Positions 39,617 through 48,214 of a DNA stretch of 64,000 nt are shown here, piece after piece. The notes beneath the pieces were generated by a model. It worked only from the letters and a program-made list of their open reading frames with translations, did no database searches and was not told the DNA's origin. Each line of letters opens with the position of its first letter. Position 1 is the stretch's first letter. The DNA lies in NCBI RefSeq assembly GCF_002803065.1, contig NZ_NNBL01000003.1, forward strand, positions 765,461 through 829,460, in the 5' to 3' direction. Origin of the DNA: Streptomyces sp. CB01635 (GTDB lineage: Bacteria; Actinomycetota; Actinomycetes; Streptomycetales; Streptomycetaceae). The position numbers were made by a program, and so were the translations under genes.

Positions 39617-40033
39617 GTGCACGAGGAATTCCTGTGCCATGTCACCGCGTACGGAATCTGCGGCGGTCAGCGCGTCGGCGTACCGCTCGGCACGTATCGC
39701 GCGCCCACTCTGCCGCTCGCGATGTGGTGGCTGCGCGACCGTGCCTCCTGGATAGCCGAACGGCTCGATCCGCGCCCCGGCAATCCGCATTTCCCCGAAC
39801 ACGCCATTGCCCCGGTCGCCGACACCGTCCCCGATGTCCCCGGAGCGCTGCGCGACTGGTGCGGTGATGTCGAGCGGCAGGAACAAGTGGCCGAGGAGCT
39901 CGCCGACGGAAATCTCGTCCGTCTGATCACTCGCGACGACACCACGGAATACGAGTTCCTCGCCGAGTCGATCGACGCCCTGCGGATGCAGCGCACCCGC
40001 GCGTCCAGGGCCGCGCTCGTGCCACACGCATGA
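39617..40033 (+). CDS. conserved hypothetical protein
   Basis: 138 aa, no signal peptide or membrane segment. It is enriched in Trp and Arg (MWWLRDRASWIAERLDP), with an acidic C-terminal half (DDTTEYEFLAESIDALRM). No family recognised. GGGGGAGAG precedes the GTG. It stands alone between a divergent DinB-like gene and the I36 inhibitor cluster. The coding bias supports a real gene. Confidence 0.65.
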   Translation: MHEEFLCHVTAYGICGGQRVGVPLGTYRAPTLPLAMWWLRDRASWIAERLDPRPGNPHFPEHAIAPVADTVPDVPGALRDWCGDVERQEQVAEELADGNLVRLITRDDTTEYEFLAESIDALRMQRTRASRAALVPHA

Positions 40034-40150
40034 TCGGCGCGGCGCCGATATGACTAGTAGCCGGTACGGGTGGCGCCGCGCTTACCTGCGTAAATGCCGG
40101 GGGATTGTGGTCATGCACAGCGTCGTCACCACACTTTCGGAGCCGCTCGA

Positions 40151-40543
40151 ATGCGCCGCAGCACCACCTTGCTCACCACCGCTCTCGCCGGCGTCGCCGC
40201 CGCGCTGACCCTCGCCGCACCGACCGCCGTCGCCACCGCGCCGGCCGGTTCCGTACGCGCCGCGGGCCCCGGACAGGTCTGCTTCTGGACCGAGGCGGGC
40301 CAGCACGGCCAGGCCTGGTGCTACGCGCCACCCGGCTATGCCGAGGCGGAGAACGGCACCCAGCGCCACGCCTACTCCTTCGACTCCCGCGTCGACGGCA
40401 CGGTCTACGCGATCAGCTACGGACCGGGGAACAGCTGCCTCTACCGCGAGATCCGCAAGGACGACTACGACGAGAACTGGGAGGCGTGGGCGACCAAGTT
40501 CGACGGCGTCAGCGACAACAAGATGGGATGCGAAGCGGGCTGA
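40151..40543 (+). CDS. secreted peptidase-inhibitor I36-like protein
   Basis: 130 aa. Signal peptide with basic N-terminus (MRRSTTLLTTALAG) and cleavage near residue 30. The mature domain carries CFWTEAGQHGQAWCYAPPGY, YSFDSRVDGTVYAISYGPGNSCLYR and a final Cys, the pattern of SMI-type metalloprotease inhibitors (I36, beta-gamma-crystallin-like fold). ATG 40151 with GGAG upstream. First of three closely spaced genes (7-17 nt gaps): inhibitor, lipoprotein, inhibitor. Confidence 0.82.
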   Translation: MRRSTTLLTTALAGVAAALTLAAPTAVATAPAGSVRAAGPGQVCFWTEAGQHGQAWCYAPPGYAEAENGTQRHAYSFDSRVDGTVYAISYGPGNSCLYREIRKDDYDENWEAWATKFDGVSDNKMGCEAG

Positions 40544-40550
40544 TCCGCCG

Positions 40551-41099
40551 ATGACCCATCGACCGCGCCCCTGGGCACGGCCGCTCCTGGCGCTCACCGT
40601 GCTCGGCCCACTGTCCCTGGCCGGACTGCTCGTCTCCGGTTGTGCGGCCCCGGACCCCGGGCCCGCACTCTCCCCGGACGACACCGTCAAGGCCGCCACC
40701 CAGCTCCTGACCGACCGCTGCCTCACCGCGCGGGGACTCACCCCGCCGCGCCCCGGCAGACGACCCGGCACGAAGGCCCAGGAGGAACATCTGGCTGACG
40801 CCCTCTTCGGCGCCGGACGCACGGAACTCTCCCTGAGACTGCCGACCGGATACTCCGTGCGCGCCCACACCGACGGCTGCCTGGCCTCGGCGCAGCGCGC
40901 CCTCTACGGCGACCAGCGCCGCTGGTTCCAGGTCTCGACCGTCGTCAACAACCTGAAGCCCGAAGCGGCCTACCGCAAGACCGGCCTCGCCTCGGTCCGG
41001 GCCGGACACCGCACCGAGATCGCCGACTGGCAGCGCCTTCGGGCGCACGCTCTGACCCGCGCGACCCACCTCCTCACCGACCAGCCACGGACTCCGTAG
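40551..41099 (+). CDS. hypothetical lipoprotein
   Basis: 182 aa. N-terminal hydrophobic stretch ending in the lipobox LVSGC (Cys31), so the protein should be anchored on the outer face of the membrane. The rest is basic and helical (DDTVKAATQLLTDRCLTARGL, GYSVRAHTDGCLASAQRALYGD), with two further cysteines. No family recognised. It starts 7 nt after one I36 inhibitor gene and ends 17 nt before another, so a shared role at the cell surface is likely. Confidence 0.75.
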   Translation: MTHRPRPWARPLLALTVLGPLSLAGLLVSGCAAPDPGPALSPDDTVKAATQLLTDRCLTARGLTPPRPGRRPGTKAQEEHLADALFGAGRTELSLRLPTGYSVRAHTDGCLASAQRALYGDQRRWFQVSTVVNNLKPEAAYRKTGLASVRAGHRTEIADWQRLRAHALTRATHLLTDQPRTP

Positions 41100-41116
41100 C
41101 AAGAGAAAGAGACACA

Positions 41117-41494
41117 GTGATCATCAAGAACTCCGCCGCGCTCCTCGCGGCCGTGGCCCTCGCCCTCGGCGGTGCCGTCGCCACCTCGTCCGCCGCCTTC
41201 GGCGCCTCGTGCCCCAGCGGCCAGTTCTGCGCCTGGACGGACGCGAACTTCGGCGGTCAGCGCACCAACTGGTCGGGCGACGACCACGACTGGGAGGACC
41301 CCATCCAGGACCAGGACTCCTCCTGGGCGAACCATGGCATTTCGGGCCCCGGTATCAAGGACCACGTACAGGTCTACGAGAACCCGGGCCTCGTCGGTCT
41401 CGGCACCGTCTGTCTCGCCCCGGGCCAGGAGATTGCCTCCAACAGCTGGGGCAATGACAGCGGCGACTCCCACACGTGGAAAATGAGCTGCTGA
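41117..41494 (+). CDS. secreted peptidase-inhibitor I36-like protein
   Basis: 125 aa. Signal peptide to about residue 29 (AFGA). The mature part begins CPSGQFCAWTDANFGGQRTNW, the standard I36/SMI N-terminal motif (CPxxxxCxWxxxxFxG), then a second half ending HTWKMSC. Four cysteines could form two disulfides. GTG start. It differs in sequence from the first inhibitor of the operon, so the two are not a recent duplication. Confidence 0.87.
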   Translation: MIIKNSAALLAAVALALGGAVATSSAAFGASCPSGQFCAWTDANFGGQRTNWSGDDHDWEDPIQDQDSSWANHGISGPGIKDHVQVYENPGLVGLGTVCLAPGQEIASNSWGNDSGDSHTWKMSC

Positions 41495-41632
41495 CCTCGC
41501 GCACCGCGGGACCGGGACGGGCGGCGTGCCGCGCCGCCCGTTCCGGCCGGTTATGACTGCCGCACGCGCCACTGGGTATCAGGAGGTCTGCAGGGGAGTT
41601 ACTGTGCCGACCGATCCCATTGAGAGAACCGC

Positions 41633-42085
41633 ATGACCGAGTACCTGGACGGAGCCTTGATGCCGACCGGTGCTGCCGACCCCGTCGAGCCGCTGCGCCG
41701 GGCGACGCAGTACACCGGAGAGCCGGGCTGCATCGCCGACGCGCGCGCCTTCGCCGAGGTGTTCCTCGAGCAGCTGCGGTCGGAGTGGTGCGCCCTGATC
41801 GACGCCAGGTCCCGCGGCGATCTGCTGCTCCTGGTCAGCGAGCTCGTCACCAACGCCGACCGCCACAGCCACGGACCGTACGTCCTCGATCTCGAGGGAT
41901 CGAGGGACGAGGTGGCCGTCACCGTCTACGACAGCAGCGCCGCCGTGCCCCGTCTCTTCGTCAGGGATCCCGGGCGCATCGGCGGGCACGGTCTCGAGAT
42001 AGTCCACGCGCTCGCCACCGAGGTCATCGTGGAGCGGGTACCGGTCGGGAAGTGGATCAGGGCCGTCTTTAGACTGCGACCGTGA
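41633..42085 (+). CDS. ATP-binding protein, RsbW-like anti-sigma kinase
   Basis: 150 aa GHKL/HATPase_c protein. The N-box is ELVTNADRHS (about 70-79), followed by VAVTVYDSSAAVPRLF (G1-like) and GIGGHGLEIVHALA (G2-like). It is the small soluble type abundant in Streptomyces. It should phosphorylate or bind anti-sigma antagonists, or sequester a sigma factor. No partner gene is adjacent. It is followed after about 30 nt by the GlcD-like gene on the same strand, perhaps co-transcribed. Confidence 0.87.
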   Translation: MTEYLDGALMPTGAADPVEPLRRATQYTGEPGCIADARAFAEVFLEQLRSEWCALIDARSRGDLLLLVSELVTNADRHSHGPYVLDLEGSRDEVAVTVYDSSAAVPRLFVRDPGRIGGHGLEIVHALATEVIVERVPVGKWIRAVFRLRP

Positions 42086-42116
42086 TCGAACGGTTCTCGC
42101 GCGAGGAGACGGCGAC

Positions 42117-43538
42117 ATCGATACGGCACCCGACCGCGAGCTCCTGAACGACCTGGCCAAGGCGCTGCCCGGCCTCACGCTGATCGAGGACGGCGACGTG
42201 CTGTCCGGGCTCAGCCACGACGACGCGGAATGGGCGCCGGTGGGCCGAGCGCTCGCGGCGGTCCGGGTGACGGACGCCGGCGAAGTACAGCAGGTGGTGC
42301 GCGCCTGCGCCACGCTGTCCGTACCCGTCGTGACCCGTGGCGCCGGCACCGGGCTCTCGGGCGGCGCCAACGCCACCGACGGCTGCCTGGTCCTCGACCT
42401 CTCGCGGATGAACCGCATCCTGGAGATCGACACCGAGAACCTGCTCGCCGTCGTACAGCCAGGTGTCGTCAACAACGATCTGAAGGCGGCCGTCGCCGAG
42501 CACGGTCTCTGGTACCCACCGGACCCCGCCAGCGCCCCCTGGTCGACCATCGGCGGCAACGTCTCCACCAACGCCGGCGGCCTGTGCTGCCTCAAGTACG
42601 GCGTCACCCGTGACTACGTCCTCGGCCTCGAAGCCGTGATGGGCGGGCCCGCGGGCGAGTACGGCACCCGCGTCCGGTTCGGCCGGCGCACCACGAAAGG
42701 TGTCAGCGGCTACGACCTGACCGGCCTGTTCGTCGGCTCGGAGGGCACCTTCGGAGTGATCACCGAGATCACGCTGCGCCTTCGACCCGCGCCCGCCGCC
42801 GAACCCCGCACCGTCGTCGGCGCCTTCGACGGCCTCGTCGCGGCGGGTGCCGCGGTCGCGCTCACCACCCGGCGCGGCCTCCAGCCCGCCGCCCTGGAAC
42901 TCCTCGACCGGCACTGCATGCAGGCCGTCGAGGACTGGAAGCACCTCGGGATCGAGCCCGGCGCCGCCGCCCTGCTCCTCGCGCGGATCGACGCGCCGGG
43001 CGACGCGGGGGCGGCGGAGGCGGCTGCAGTCGCCGAGGCGTTCGCGGACGCGGGGGCACTCTGGGCCGAACAGTCCACCGACGCCGTCGAGGCCGAAGCC
43101 TTGTTCGACGTCCGCAGGCTCGCCTACCCGGCCCTCGAACGCCTGGGGCCCGTGCTCACCGAGGACATCTGCGTACCGCGCTCGGCCGTGCCCGCCATGC
43201 TCGCCACCGTCGAGGAGATCGGGCAGCGGCACGGGGTGCGGATCGCGACCATCGCGCACGCCGGGGACGGCAACCTCCACCCGCTCCTGATCACCCCTCC
43301 CGGGGACACCGAGGCGCGCCGCGCGGCGCAGGCGGCGTTCGAGGAACTGCTCGCCGCCGCGGTCGCCGCGGGCGGCACCGTCACCGGTGAGCACGGCGTC
43401 GGCCTGCTCAAGCGGGGCGGCATGCGGCGGGAACTCGGTCCCGAGGTCTGCGCGGTGCAGCGCGCGGTGAAGAACACCCTTGACCCGCTGGACCTGTTCA
43501 ACCCGGGGAAAGTCGTCGGCGACCCGGGCCAGAGCTGA
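42117..43538 (+). CDS. GlcD/D-lactate-dehydrogenase-type FAD-linked oxidoreductase
   Basis: About 473 aa if read from 42117. The FAD_binding_4 domain has VVTRGAGTGLSGG, PWSTIGGNVSTNAGG and GVSGYDLTGLFVGSEGTFGVITE. The FAD-oxidase C-terminal domain has AHAGDGNLHP and VTGEHGVGLLKRGG. Predicted to oxidise glycolate, D-lactate or another 2-hydroxy acid. The first canonical in-frame start is GTG 42198, which removes about 27 residues (ELLNDLAKALPG...) that fit the family N-terminus. At 42117 an ATC stands 7 nt after GAGGAG where ATG is expected. I gave the longer form; the start is uncertain. Confidence 0.85.
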   Translation: MDTAPDRELLNDLAKALPGLTLIEDGDVLSGLSHDDAEWAPVGRALAAVRVTDAGEVQQVVRACATLSVPVVTRGAGTGLSGGANATDGCLVLDLSRMNRILEIDTENLLAVVQPGVVNNDLKAAVAEHGLWYPPDPASAPWSTIGGNVSTNAGGLCCLKYGVTRDYVLGLEAVMGGPAGEYGTRVRFGRRTTKGVSGYDLTGLFVGSEGTFGVITEITLRLRPAPAAEPRTVVGAFDGLVAAGAAVALTTRRGLQPAALELLDRHCMQAVEDWKHLGIEPGAAALLLARIDAPGDAGAAEAAAVAEAFADAGALWAEQSTDAVEAEALFDVRRLAYPALERLGPVLTEDICVPRSAVPAMLATVEEIGQRHGVRIATIAHAGDGNLHPLLITPPGDTEARRAAQAAFEELLAAAVAAGGTVTGEHGVGLLKRGGMRRELGPEVCAVQRAVKNTLDPLDLFNPGKVVGDPGQS

Positions 43539-43660
43539 CCCTTTCGACAGTGCTTTGCCCGCCGCGCCGACCTAAATGAACTAATTGTGTGCTTATCCGA
43601 CTTACGGTGCGTGTGTCGTCAGGGGGCTGCGCAACGTGTCCCTCGCGGACGCGGGTTGGG

Positions 43661-44929
43661 ATGCCGATGAGTGAGATCAGCCGCAGAGGAGCCGTGGGTC
43701 TGGGACTCGGGATCGGCCTGGGCGCCGCTGCCGCGGGTCTCGCCGGATGCGGGATGGGCAACGACACGGCCCGCCCGCCCGCGGGCCGCGGACTCCTGGG
43801 CGGGAAGGCCGCTCCGCGGCTGATCGGTGACGGATCGACGGCGTACACCGGCAAGCAGCCGAACCAGCCCGAGTCGCCCGTCCCCCTCGAACCCGGCCAG
43901 ACGCCACCGCAGTTCGTGATCTTTTCCTGGGACGGTGCGGGCGAGGTCGGCAAAGGCCTCTTCCCGCGCTTCCTCGAACTGGCCGAGACCCACGGCGCCC
44001 GCATGACGTTCTTCCTGTCGGGCCTGTACCTCCTGCCCGAGTCGAAGAAGCGGCTCTACGACCCGCCCAACAACCCCGTGGGCGCCTCCGACGTCGGGTA
44101 TCTCACCGACGAGCACCTCAAGGAGACGCTGAAGTACACCCGGCAGGCGTGGCTCGACGGCCACGAGATCGGCACGCACTTCAACGGCCACTTCTGCGCC
44201 GGCTCCGGTTCCGTGGCGAACTGGACGCCCGCGCAGTGGTACAGCGAGATCGAGCAGGCGAGCTTGTTCATCAAGACCTGGCGTACGAACACGGGTTGGC
44301 ACGACCAGGACCCCCTGCCGTTCGACTACGACAAGGAACTCATCGGCGGCCGCACGCCCTGCCTGCTCGGACAGGACAACCTGCTGCCCACCGCCCGCGA
44401 GCTCGGCTGGCGCTACGACGCCTCGTCCCCCGGCGGCGTGCAGCGCTGGCCCGAGAAGCGGCAGGGCTTGTGGGATCTGCCGCTCCAGGCCATCCCGTTC
44501 CCCGGCCACACCTTCGAGGTTCTCTCGATGGACTACAACATCCTGGCCAACCAGTCGAAGAACTCCACGCGAGGGCCGTCCTACAACTACGCAGGCTGGC
44601 GCCAGCAGGCCATCGAGTCGTACCTCGCGGGCTTCAAGAGGGCGTACGAGACGAACCGGGCGCCGTTCTTCGTCGGCAACCACTTCGAGGACTGGAACGG
44701 CGGGATCTACATGGACGCCGTCGAGACCGCGCTCAAGGAGATCGCCGGCAAGAAGGACGTACGCCTCGTCTCCTTCCGGCAGTTCGTCGACTGGCTGGAC
44801 GCCCAGGACCCGAACGTGCTCGACCGGCTCCGCTCGCTGGAGGTCGGCGAGGTACCCGCGGGTGGCTGGGCGCGGTACCTCGCCGACGCGGTCACGGCAC
44901 CCACCGGCGCCGCACGCGGCGGCACCTAG
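43661..44929 (+). CDS. polysaccharide-deacetylase-fold lipoprotein
   Basis: 422 aa. N-terminus SRRGAVGLGLGIGLGAAAAGLAGCG combines a twin-arginine-like SRR and a lipobox (LAGC), so it should be exported, perhaps by Tat, and lipid-anchored. The NodB-type fold is marked by FSWDGAGEVG (motif 1; the usual TFDD is altered) and HEIGTHFNGHFC (motif 2, metal His-x3-His). A second half of about 150 aa (LPLQAIPFPGHTFEVLSMDYN, FFVGNHFEDWNGGIY) is typical of the large actinobacterial subgroup. The substrate is unknown. ATG 43661 or 43667. The upstream AT-richer stretch (43571-43600) probably holds the promoter. Confidence 0.8.
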   Translation: MPMSEISRRGAVGLGLGIGLGAAAAGLAGCGMGNDTARPPAGRGLLGGKAAPRLIGDGSTAYTGKQPNQPESPVPLEPGQTPPQFVIFSWDGAGEVGKGLFPRFLELAETHGARMTFFLSGLYLLPESKKRLYDPPNNPVGASDVGYLTDEHLKETLKYTRQAWLDGHEIGTHFNGHFCAGSGSVANWTPAQWYSEIEQASLFIKTWRTNTGWHDQDPLPFDYDKELIGGRTPCLLGQDNLLPTARELGWRYDASSPGGVQRWPEKRQGLWDLPLQAIPFPGHTFEVLSMDYNILANQSKNSTRGPSYNYAGWRQQAIESYLAGFKRAYETNRAPFFVGNHFEDWNGGIYMDAVETALKEIAGKKDVRLVSFRQFVDWLDAQDPNVLDRLRSLEVGEVPAGGWARYLADAVTAPTGAARGGT

Positions 44930-45001
44930 TTGGTTCTGACGTGTTGTCCGCCTCGCTGACGCACACTGGTCGGGACCTGATCTGCGACGGAAGGCAGGCG
45001 C

Positions 45002-45874
45002 ATGGACCGCTGGATCACCGCGGGAGTGGACGGATCGCCGGAGAGCTCGGCCGCGGCTGCGTGGGCTGCGCGCGAAGCGGTGCGCCGCGGATACGGGCTG
45101 CGCCTGCTGCACGCCTGGTCCCCGCTGCCGGACGTGGCGGCGTCCGCGCCCGATCTCGCGGCGCAGGCCGAGTGGGCCACAAGTGTGGCCGACGAGGCCG
45201 GGCGCGCCGTGGCCGGCGGCCACCCCCAGCTGGCGCTTTCGGTCGAGTCCCCGTCCGACGAAGCCGTTCCCGCGCTCCTCGCCGCCGCGGCCGACGCGGA
45301 GTTCCTCGTCCTCGGCTCCCGCGGACACGGTGCGCTCGTCGGCTTCCTGGTCGGGTCGGTCGGGCAGCAGGTCATCGCCGAGTCGGCGCGGGCCGTCGTC
45401 CTGGTCAGGGCCGACGACCGCGCCGAACCGGAGGCGGCGGGCCGCGAGATCGTCGTCGGCCAGGAGGGCGCGCCCGAGGACAGCCGCGCGGTCCTCGAGT
45501 TCGCCTTCGCCGCAGCCTCCGCCCGCGGCGCGACGCTGAGGGCCGTCCGCGCGTGGACACTGCCACCCCTGTACGCGTACAGCCCCGCCTCGCTGAGGCT
45601 GCTCGACGAGGCCGGCGGCATGGAGCCGTACGAGAAGAAGGCGCTCGGCGAGGCGCTCGAATCGCTGCGCACGCGGTATCCCGACGTGCCGGTCGTGGAG
45701 CACGTCGAGATCGGCAGCGCCGGCCAGGTCCTTCTCGCGTCGGCCGCGGGGGCCCAGCTGGTGGTCGTGGGCCGCCGCGCCCGACGCTCGGCCGTCGGAT
45801 CCCGGATCGGGTCCGTCGCGCATGCCGTGATGCACCACGCGCCCTGTCCGGTGGCCGTCGTACCGCCCGCCTAG
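45002..45874 (+). CDS. universal stress protein, two UspA domains
   Basis: 290 aa tandem UspA protein. Domain 1 (about 3-140) starts WITAGVDGSPESSAAAAWAAREA and has the ATP motif GSRGHGALVGFLVGSVGQQVIAESARAVVLV. Domain 2 (about 148-288) ends VVVGRRARRSAVGSRIGSVAHAVMHHAPCPVAVVP; both carry the G-2x-G-9x-G(S/T) nucleotide motif. Such proteins bind ATP and are induced under stationary-phase or hypoxic stress. GGAAGG precedes the ATG. Convergent with the ferredoxin gene, 9 nt apart, with no visible terminator. Confidence 0.92.
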   Translation: MDRWITAGVDGSPESSAAAAWAAREAVRRGYGLRLLHAWSPLPDVAASAPDLAAQAEWATSVADEAGRAVAGGHPQLALSVESPSDEAVPALLAAAADAEFLVLGSRGHGALVGFLVGSVGQQVIAESARAVVLVRADDRAEPEAAGREIVVGQEGAPEDSRAVLEFAFAAASARGATLRAVRAWTLPPLYAYSPASLRLLDEAGGMEPYEKKALGEALESLRTRYPDVPVVEHVEIGSAGQVLLASAAGAQLVVVGRRARRSAVGSRIGSVAHAVMHHAPCPVAVVPPA

Positions 45875-45883
45875 CACTTGTCC

Positions 45884-46078
45884 TCAGTCGTCGGCGACGG
45901 TGATGGCCCGCACCGGACAGGCGCGGGCCGCCTCCCGCACCAGCGGGTCACCGGCGCCGTCTTCGCGGCCCTCCAGCACCTCGCTGAAGCCGTCGTCGTC
46001 CTGCGTGAACACGTTCGGCGCCGTCAGCGCGCACATGCCCGCGCCCACACACCTGTCCTTGTCGATCCGGATCCGCAC
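45884..46078 (-). CDS. [3Fe-4S]-type ferredoxin
   Basis: 64 aa. Cys motif CVGAGMC...CPVRAI, with the second position of a [4Fe-4S] motif non-cysteine, as in SoyB-type ferredoxins that pass electrons to Streptomyces P450s. MRIRIDKDRCVGAGMCALTAPNVF is characteristic. GTG 46078 has AAAGG 8 nt upstream. It lies 29 nt downstream of the CYP105-type gene on the same strand and is its likely electron donor. A ferredoxin reductase is not present in the window. Confidence 0.93.
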   Translation of the reverse strand: MRIRIDKDRCVGAGMCALTAPNVFTQDDDGFSEVLEGREDGAGDPLVREAARACPVRAITVADD

Positions 46079-46107
46079 GGTCTGCGCCTTTCTTGCGGCT
46101 CGGGCGG

Positions 46108-47313
46108 TCACCACGTGACCGGGAGTTCGAGCATGCCCTGGATCGTGTCTCCCGGCTTGAACGGGATCTCCTCGGCGGGCGCCGCGAGGCGCAGTCCCGA
46201 CAGCCGCGCGAACAGCGACCGGAGCGCGATCTCCATCTCGGCCCGTGCCAGGTTCTGCCCCAGGCACTGGTGGACTCCGTAGCCGAACGCGAGGTGGTGG
46301 CGCGTGGGGCGGTGCCAGTCGAGGGAGTCGGGGGCCGTGAAGCTGTCTTCGTCGCGGTTGATGAGCGAGGTGGAGAAGACGACTCCGTCGTCCGCCCGGA
46401 TGGTCTCGCCCGCGACCTCGATGTCCTCAGTGGCGACGCGCAGGATGCCGTCGGCGATGGACAGGAAGCGCAGCAGTTCCTCGACCGCGGCGGGCAGCAG
46501 CGAGTCGGCGGAGCGCAGCTCCTCCAGGAGGTCCGGATGCCGGAGCAGGGTGAACGTGCCGAGCGAGATCATGTTCGCCGTGGTCTCGTGCCCCGCGATC
46601 AGCAGGATCGTGGCGAGGCTGATGAGCTCCTCGCGGTCGATCTCCTTCTCGTCCGGCCCCCGGTGGATGAGCTCGTCGAGCAGTCCGTCGCCCGGCTCAC
46701 GCCGCTTGCGGTCGATCAACGAGCCCAAGTACGCGTCGAGCTGCTCGCGCGCGGCCTCCGTGTCCGTCACGTCCGGTCCGCGCAGCAGGCGCCGTGACTG
46801 CTCCTCGAAGAAGTCGTGATCGGCGTAGGGCACTCCGAGCAGTGAGCAGATCACCATCGACGGCACGGGCAGCGCGAACGCGCTCACCAGGTCGGCCGTC
46901 GGGCCCTGCTCGACCATCGCGTCAAGGAGCCGGTCGACGATCTCCTGGATGCGGGGCCGCAGTGCCGTGATCCGCTTGAGGGTGAAGCTCGGGATCAGCA
47001 TGCGGCGCTGGGTGTTGTGCTCGGGGTCGTCGACTCCGAGAAGGGCGATGCGCCGTTTGCGGGAGAGGGCGAAGCGCTCGGTGGGCATCGGGAAGGCGCG
47101 GTTCTCCCGGTCGGTGGACAGGCGCGGGTCGATGAGCAGGTCGCGCGCGGTCGACTGGCCGGTGACCACCCACACGGTCCGCCCGTCGTAGAGCGAGACA
47201 CGGGAGAGGGGCCGCGCCGAGCGCAGCGGATCGTAGGAGGCCGGCGGGTGGTAGGGACACGTGCGGTCCTGGGGGAAGGCGACGGTGTCCGGCGTGGGGG
47301 GTGTCACGGTCAT
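46108..47313 (-). CDS. cytochrome P450, CYP105-type
   Basis: 401 aa soluble class I P450. I-helix AGHETT (240-245), ExxR E279-LL-R282, heme loop FGYGVHQC with Cys350. The N-terminus FPQDRTCPYHPPASYDPLR is characteristic of CYP105 members, which oxidise xenobiotics and secondary metabolites. ATG 47313. It forms an operon with the ferredoxin 29 nt downstream. A small palindrome (47357-47371) is 44 bp upstream of the start. The substrate cannot be inferred. Confidence 0.92.
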   Translation of the reverse strand: MTVTPPTPDTVAFPQDRTCPYHPPASYDPLRSARPLSRVSLYDGRTVWVVTGQSTARDLLIDPRLSTDRENRAFPMPTERFALSRKRRIALLGVDDPEHNTQRRMLIPSFTLKRITALRPRIQEIVDRLLDAMVEQGPTADLVSAFALPVPSMVICSLLGVPYADHDFFEEQSRRLLRGPDVTDTEAAREQLDAYLGSLIDRKRREPGDGLLDELIHRGPDEKEIDREELISLATILLIAGHETTANMISLGTFTLLRHPDLLEELRSADSLLPAAVEELLRFLSIADGILRVATEDIEVAGETIRADDGVVFSTSLINRDEDSFTAPDSLDWHRPTRHHLAFGYGVHQCLGQNLARAEMEIALRSLFARLSGLRLAAPAEEIPFKPGDTIQGMLELPVTW

Positions 47314-47356
47314 GGTGACCTCGCAGGCGGTGAGTCTTCCTCGGTGATCTTTATTA

Positions 47357-47371
47357 GATGCCTTGGGCATC
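47357..47371. promoter_or_regulatory. palindrome upstream of the CYP105-type gene
   Basis: GATGCC-TTG-GGCATC, 44 bp before the P450 start. An inverted pair TCGGCCAG/CTGGCCGA follows at about 47386-47416. Candidate operator; no regulator is adjacent. The remainder of 47314-47643 has no gene I can support. Confidence 0.4.
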
Positions 47372-47643
47372 CAGTCGGCCACTCGAAGATCGGCCAGTCC
47401 GCCCATCAGGGACATCTGGCCGAACCCTGTTGTTCCGATTCTGCCAGGGGTGTGTTTTGTCTGGTCGGGGCGTGCCGTCGGACCTGGCGGGGCGGACGGG
47501 GCATGTGCCGTACGGCCGGAGCCGATGGGGTGTCCTCGGGCGTGGCGCGGCTTGTTCGCGCCGGGGCGACCGCACCGGTGCCGGCCGCGCCCGCGGGGAA
47601 ATGCGGATGCTTGTGCGAACGGCGGTGGGTATCGTCGCCGCAC

Positions 47644-48150
47644 GTGGAACCACTGAATGAGAAACAGATCCGGGCGTCCTTCGTGAACTGCACGAAGGGT
47701 GAGGCCACGCGGATGAAGCTCCCCCTCGACTTCGCCGAGGTCCCCTGGGAGGACCTCGATTTCCTCGGCTGGGTCGACCCGGGAGCCCCCCTGCGGGCCC
47801 ACCTGGTGCGCCCCGGCCCCGACGGGCCTCTAGGCATCACCCTGCGGGTGCCCTCGGTGGGCCGGACCAGCGCCGTGAAGTCCAGCATGTGCCAGGTGTG
47901 CCTGACCGGACACGCCTCTTCCGGTGTCGCCCTCCTCGCGGCGCCCCTGGCCGGGGCGCGCGGGCGGGAGGGCAACACCGTCGGCATCTATCTCTGCGCG
48001 GACCTCGCCTGCTCGCTCTATCTGCGCGGCAAGCGGCAGCCCAAGTTGCGGGCCGGGCGTTACGAGGAGTCGCTCTCGCTCGATGAGCGGATCGCCCGCG
48101 CCATGAGCAACCTGGACGCCTTCGCGGCCAAGGTCACCGAGGTTGCGTGA
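47644..48150 (+). CDS. FBP-domain protein (EF-G-binding, treble-clef zinc finger)
   Basis: 168 aa. N-terminal helix EPLNEKQIRASFVNCTKGEATRMKLP and a C-terminal treble-clef zinc finger (CQVCLTGH...YLCADLACSLYLRGKRQP), the form of FusB-type and actinobacterial FBP proteins that bind EF-G. There may be a role in ribosome rescue or fusidic-acid tolerance. GTG 47644 lacks a ribosome-binding site; TATCGT at 47630-47635, 8 nt upstream, suggests a leaderless mRNA. The zinc ligands are two Cys pairs. Confidence 0.87.
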   Translation: MEPLNEKQIRASFVNCTKGEATRMKLPLDFAEVPWEDLDFLGWVDPGAPLRAHLVRPGPDGPLGITLRVPSVGRTSAVKSSMCQVCLTGHASSGVALLAAPLAGARGREGNTVGIYLCADLACSLYLRGKRQPKLRAGRYEESLSLDERIARAMSNLDAFAAKVTEVA

Positions 48151-48214
48151 CCGGTGCGTGACCCGTGCGTGACCGGTGTGGGGCTCGTCCGGGACCGGTT
48201 TTGGCGAGGCGGCC

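Noticed and set aside
43619..45877. 752-aa minus-strand frame opposite the deacetylase and stress-protein genes
   Set aside because: Antisense shadow with Arg/Gly/Val bias; both plus-strand genes have family motifs and ribosome-binding sites.
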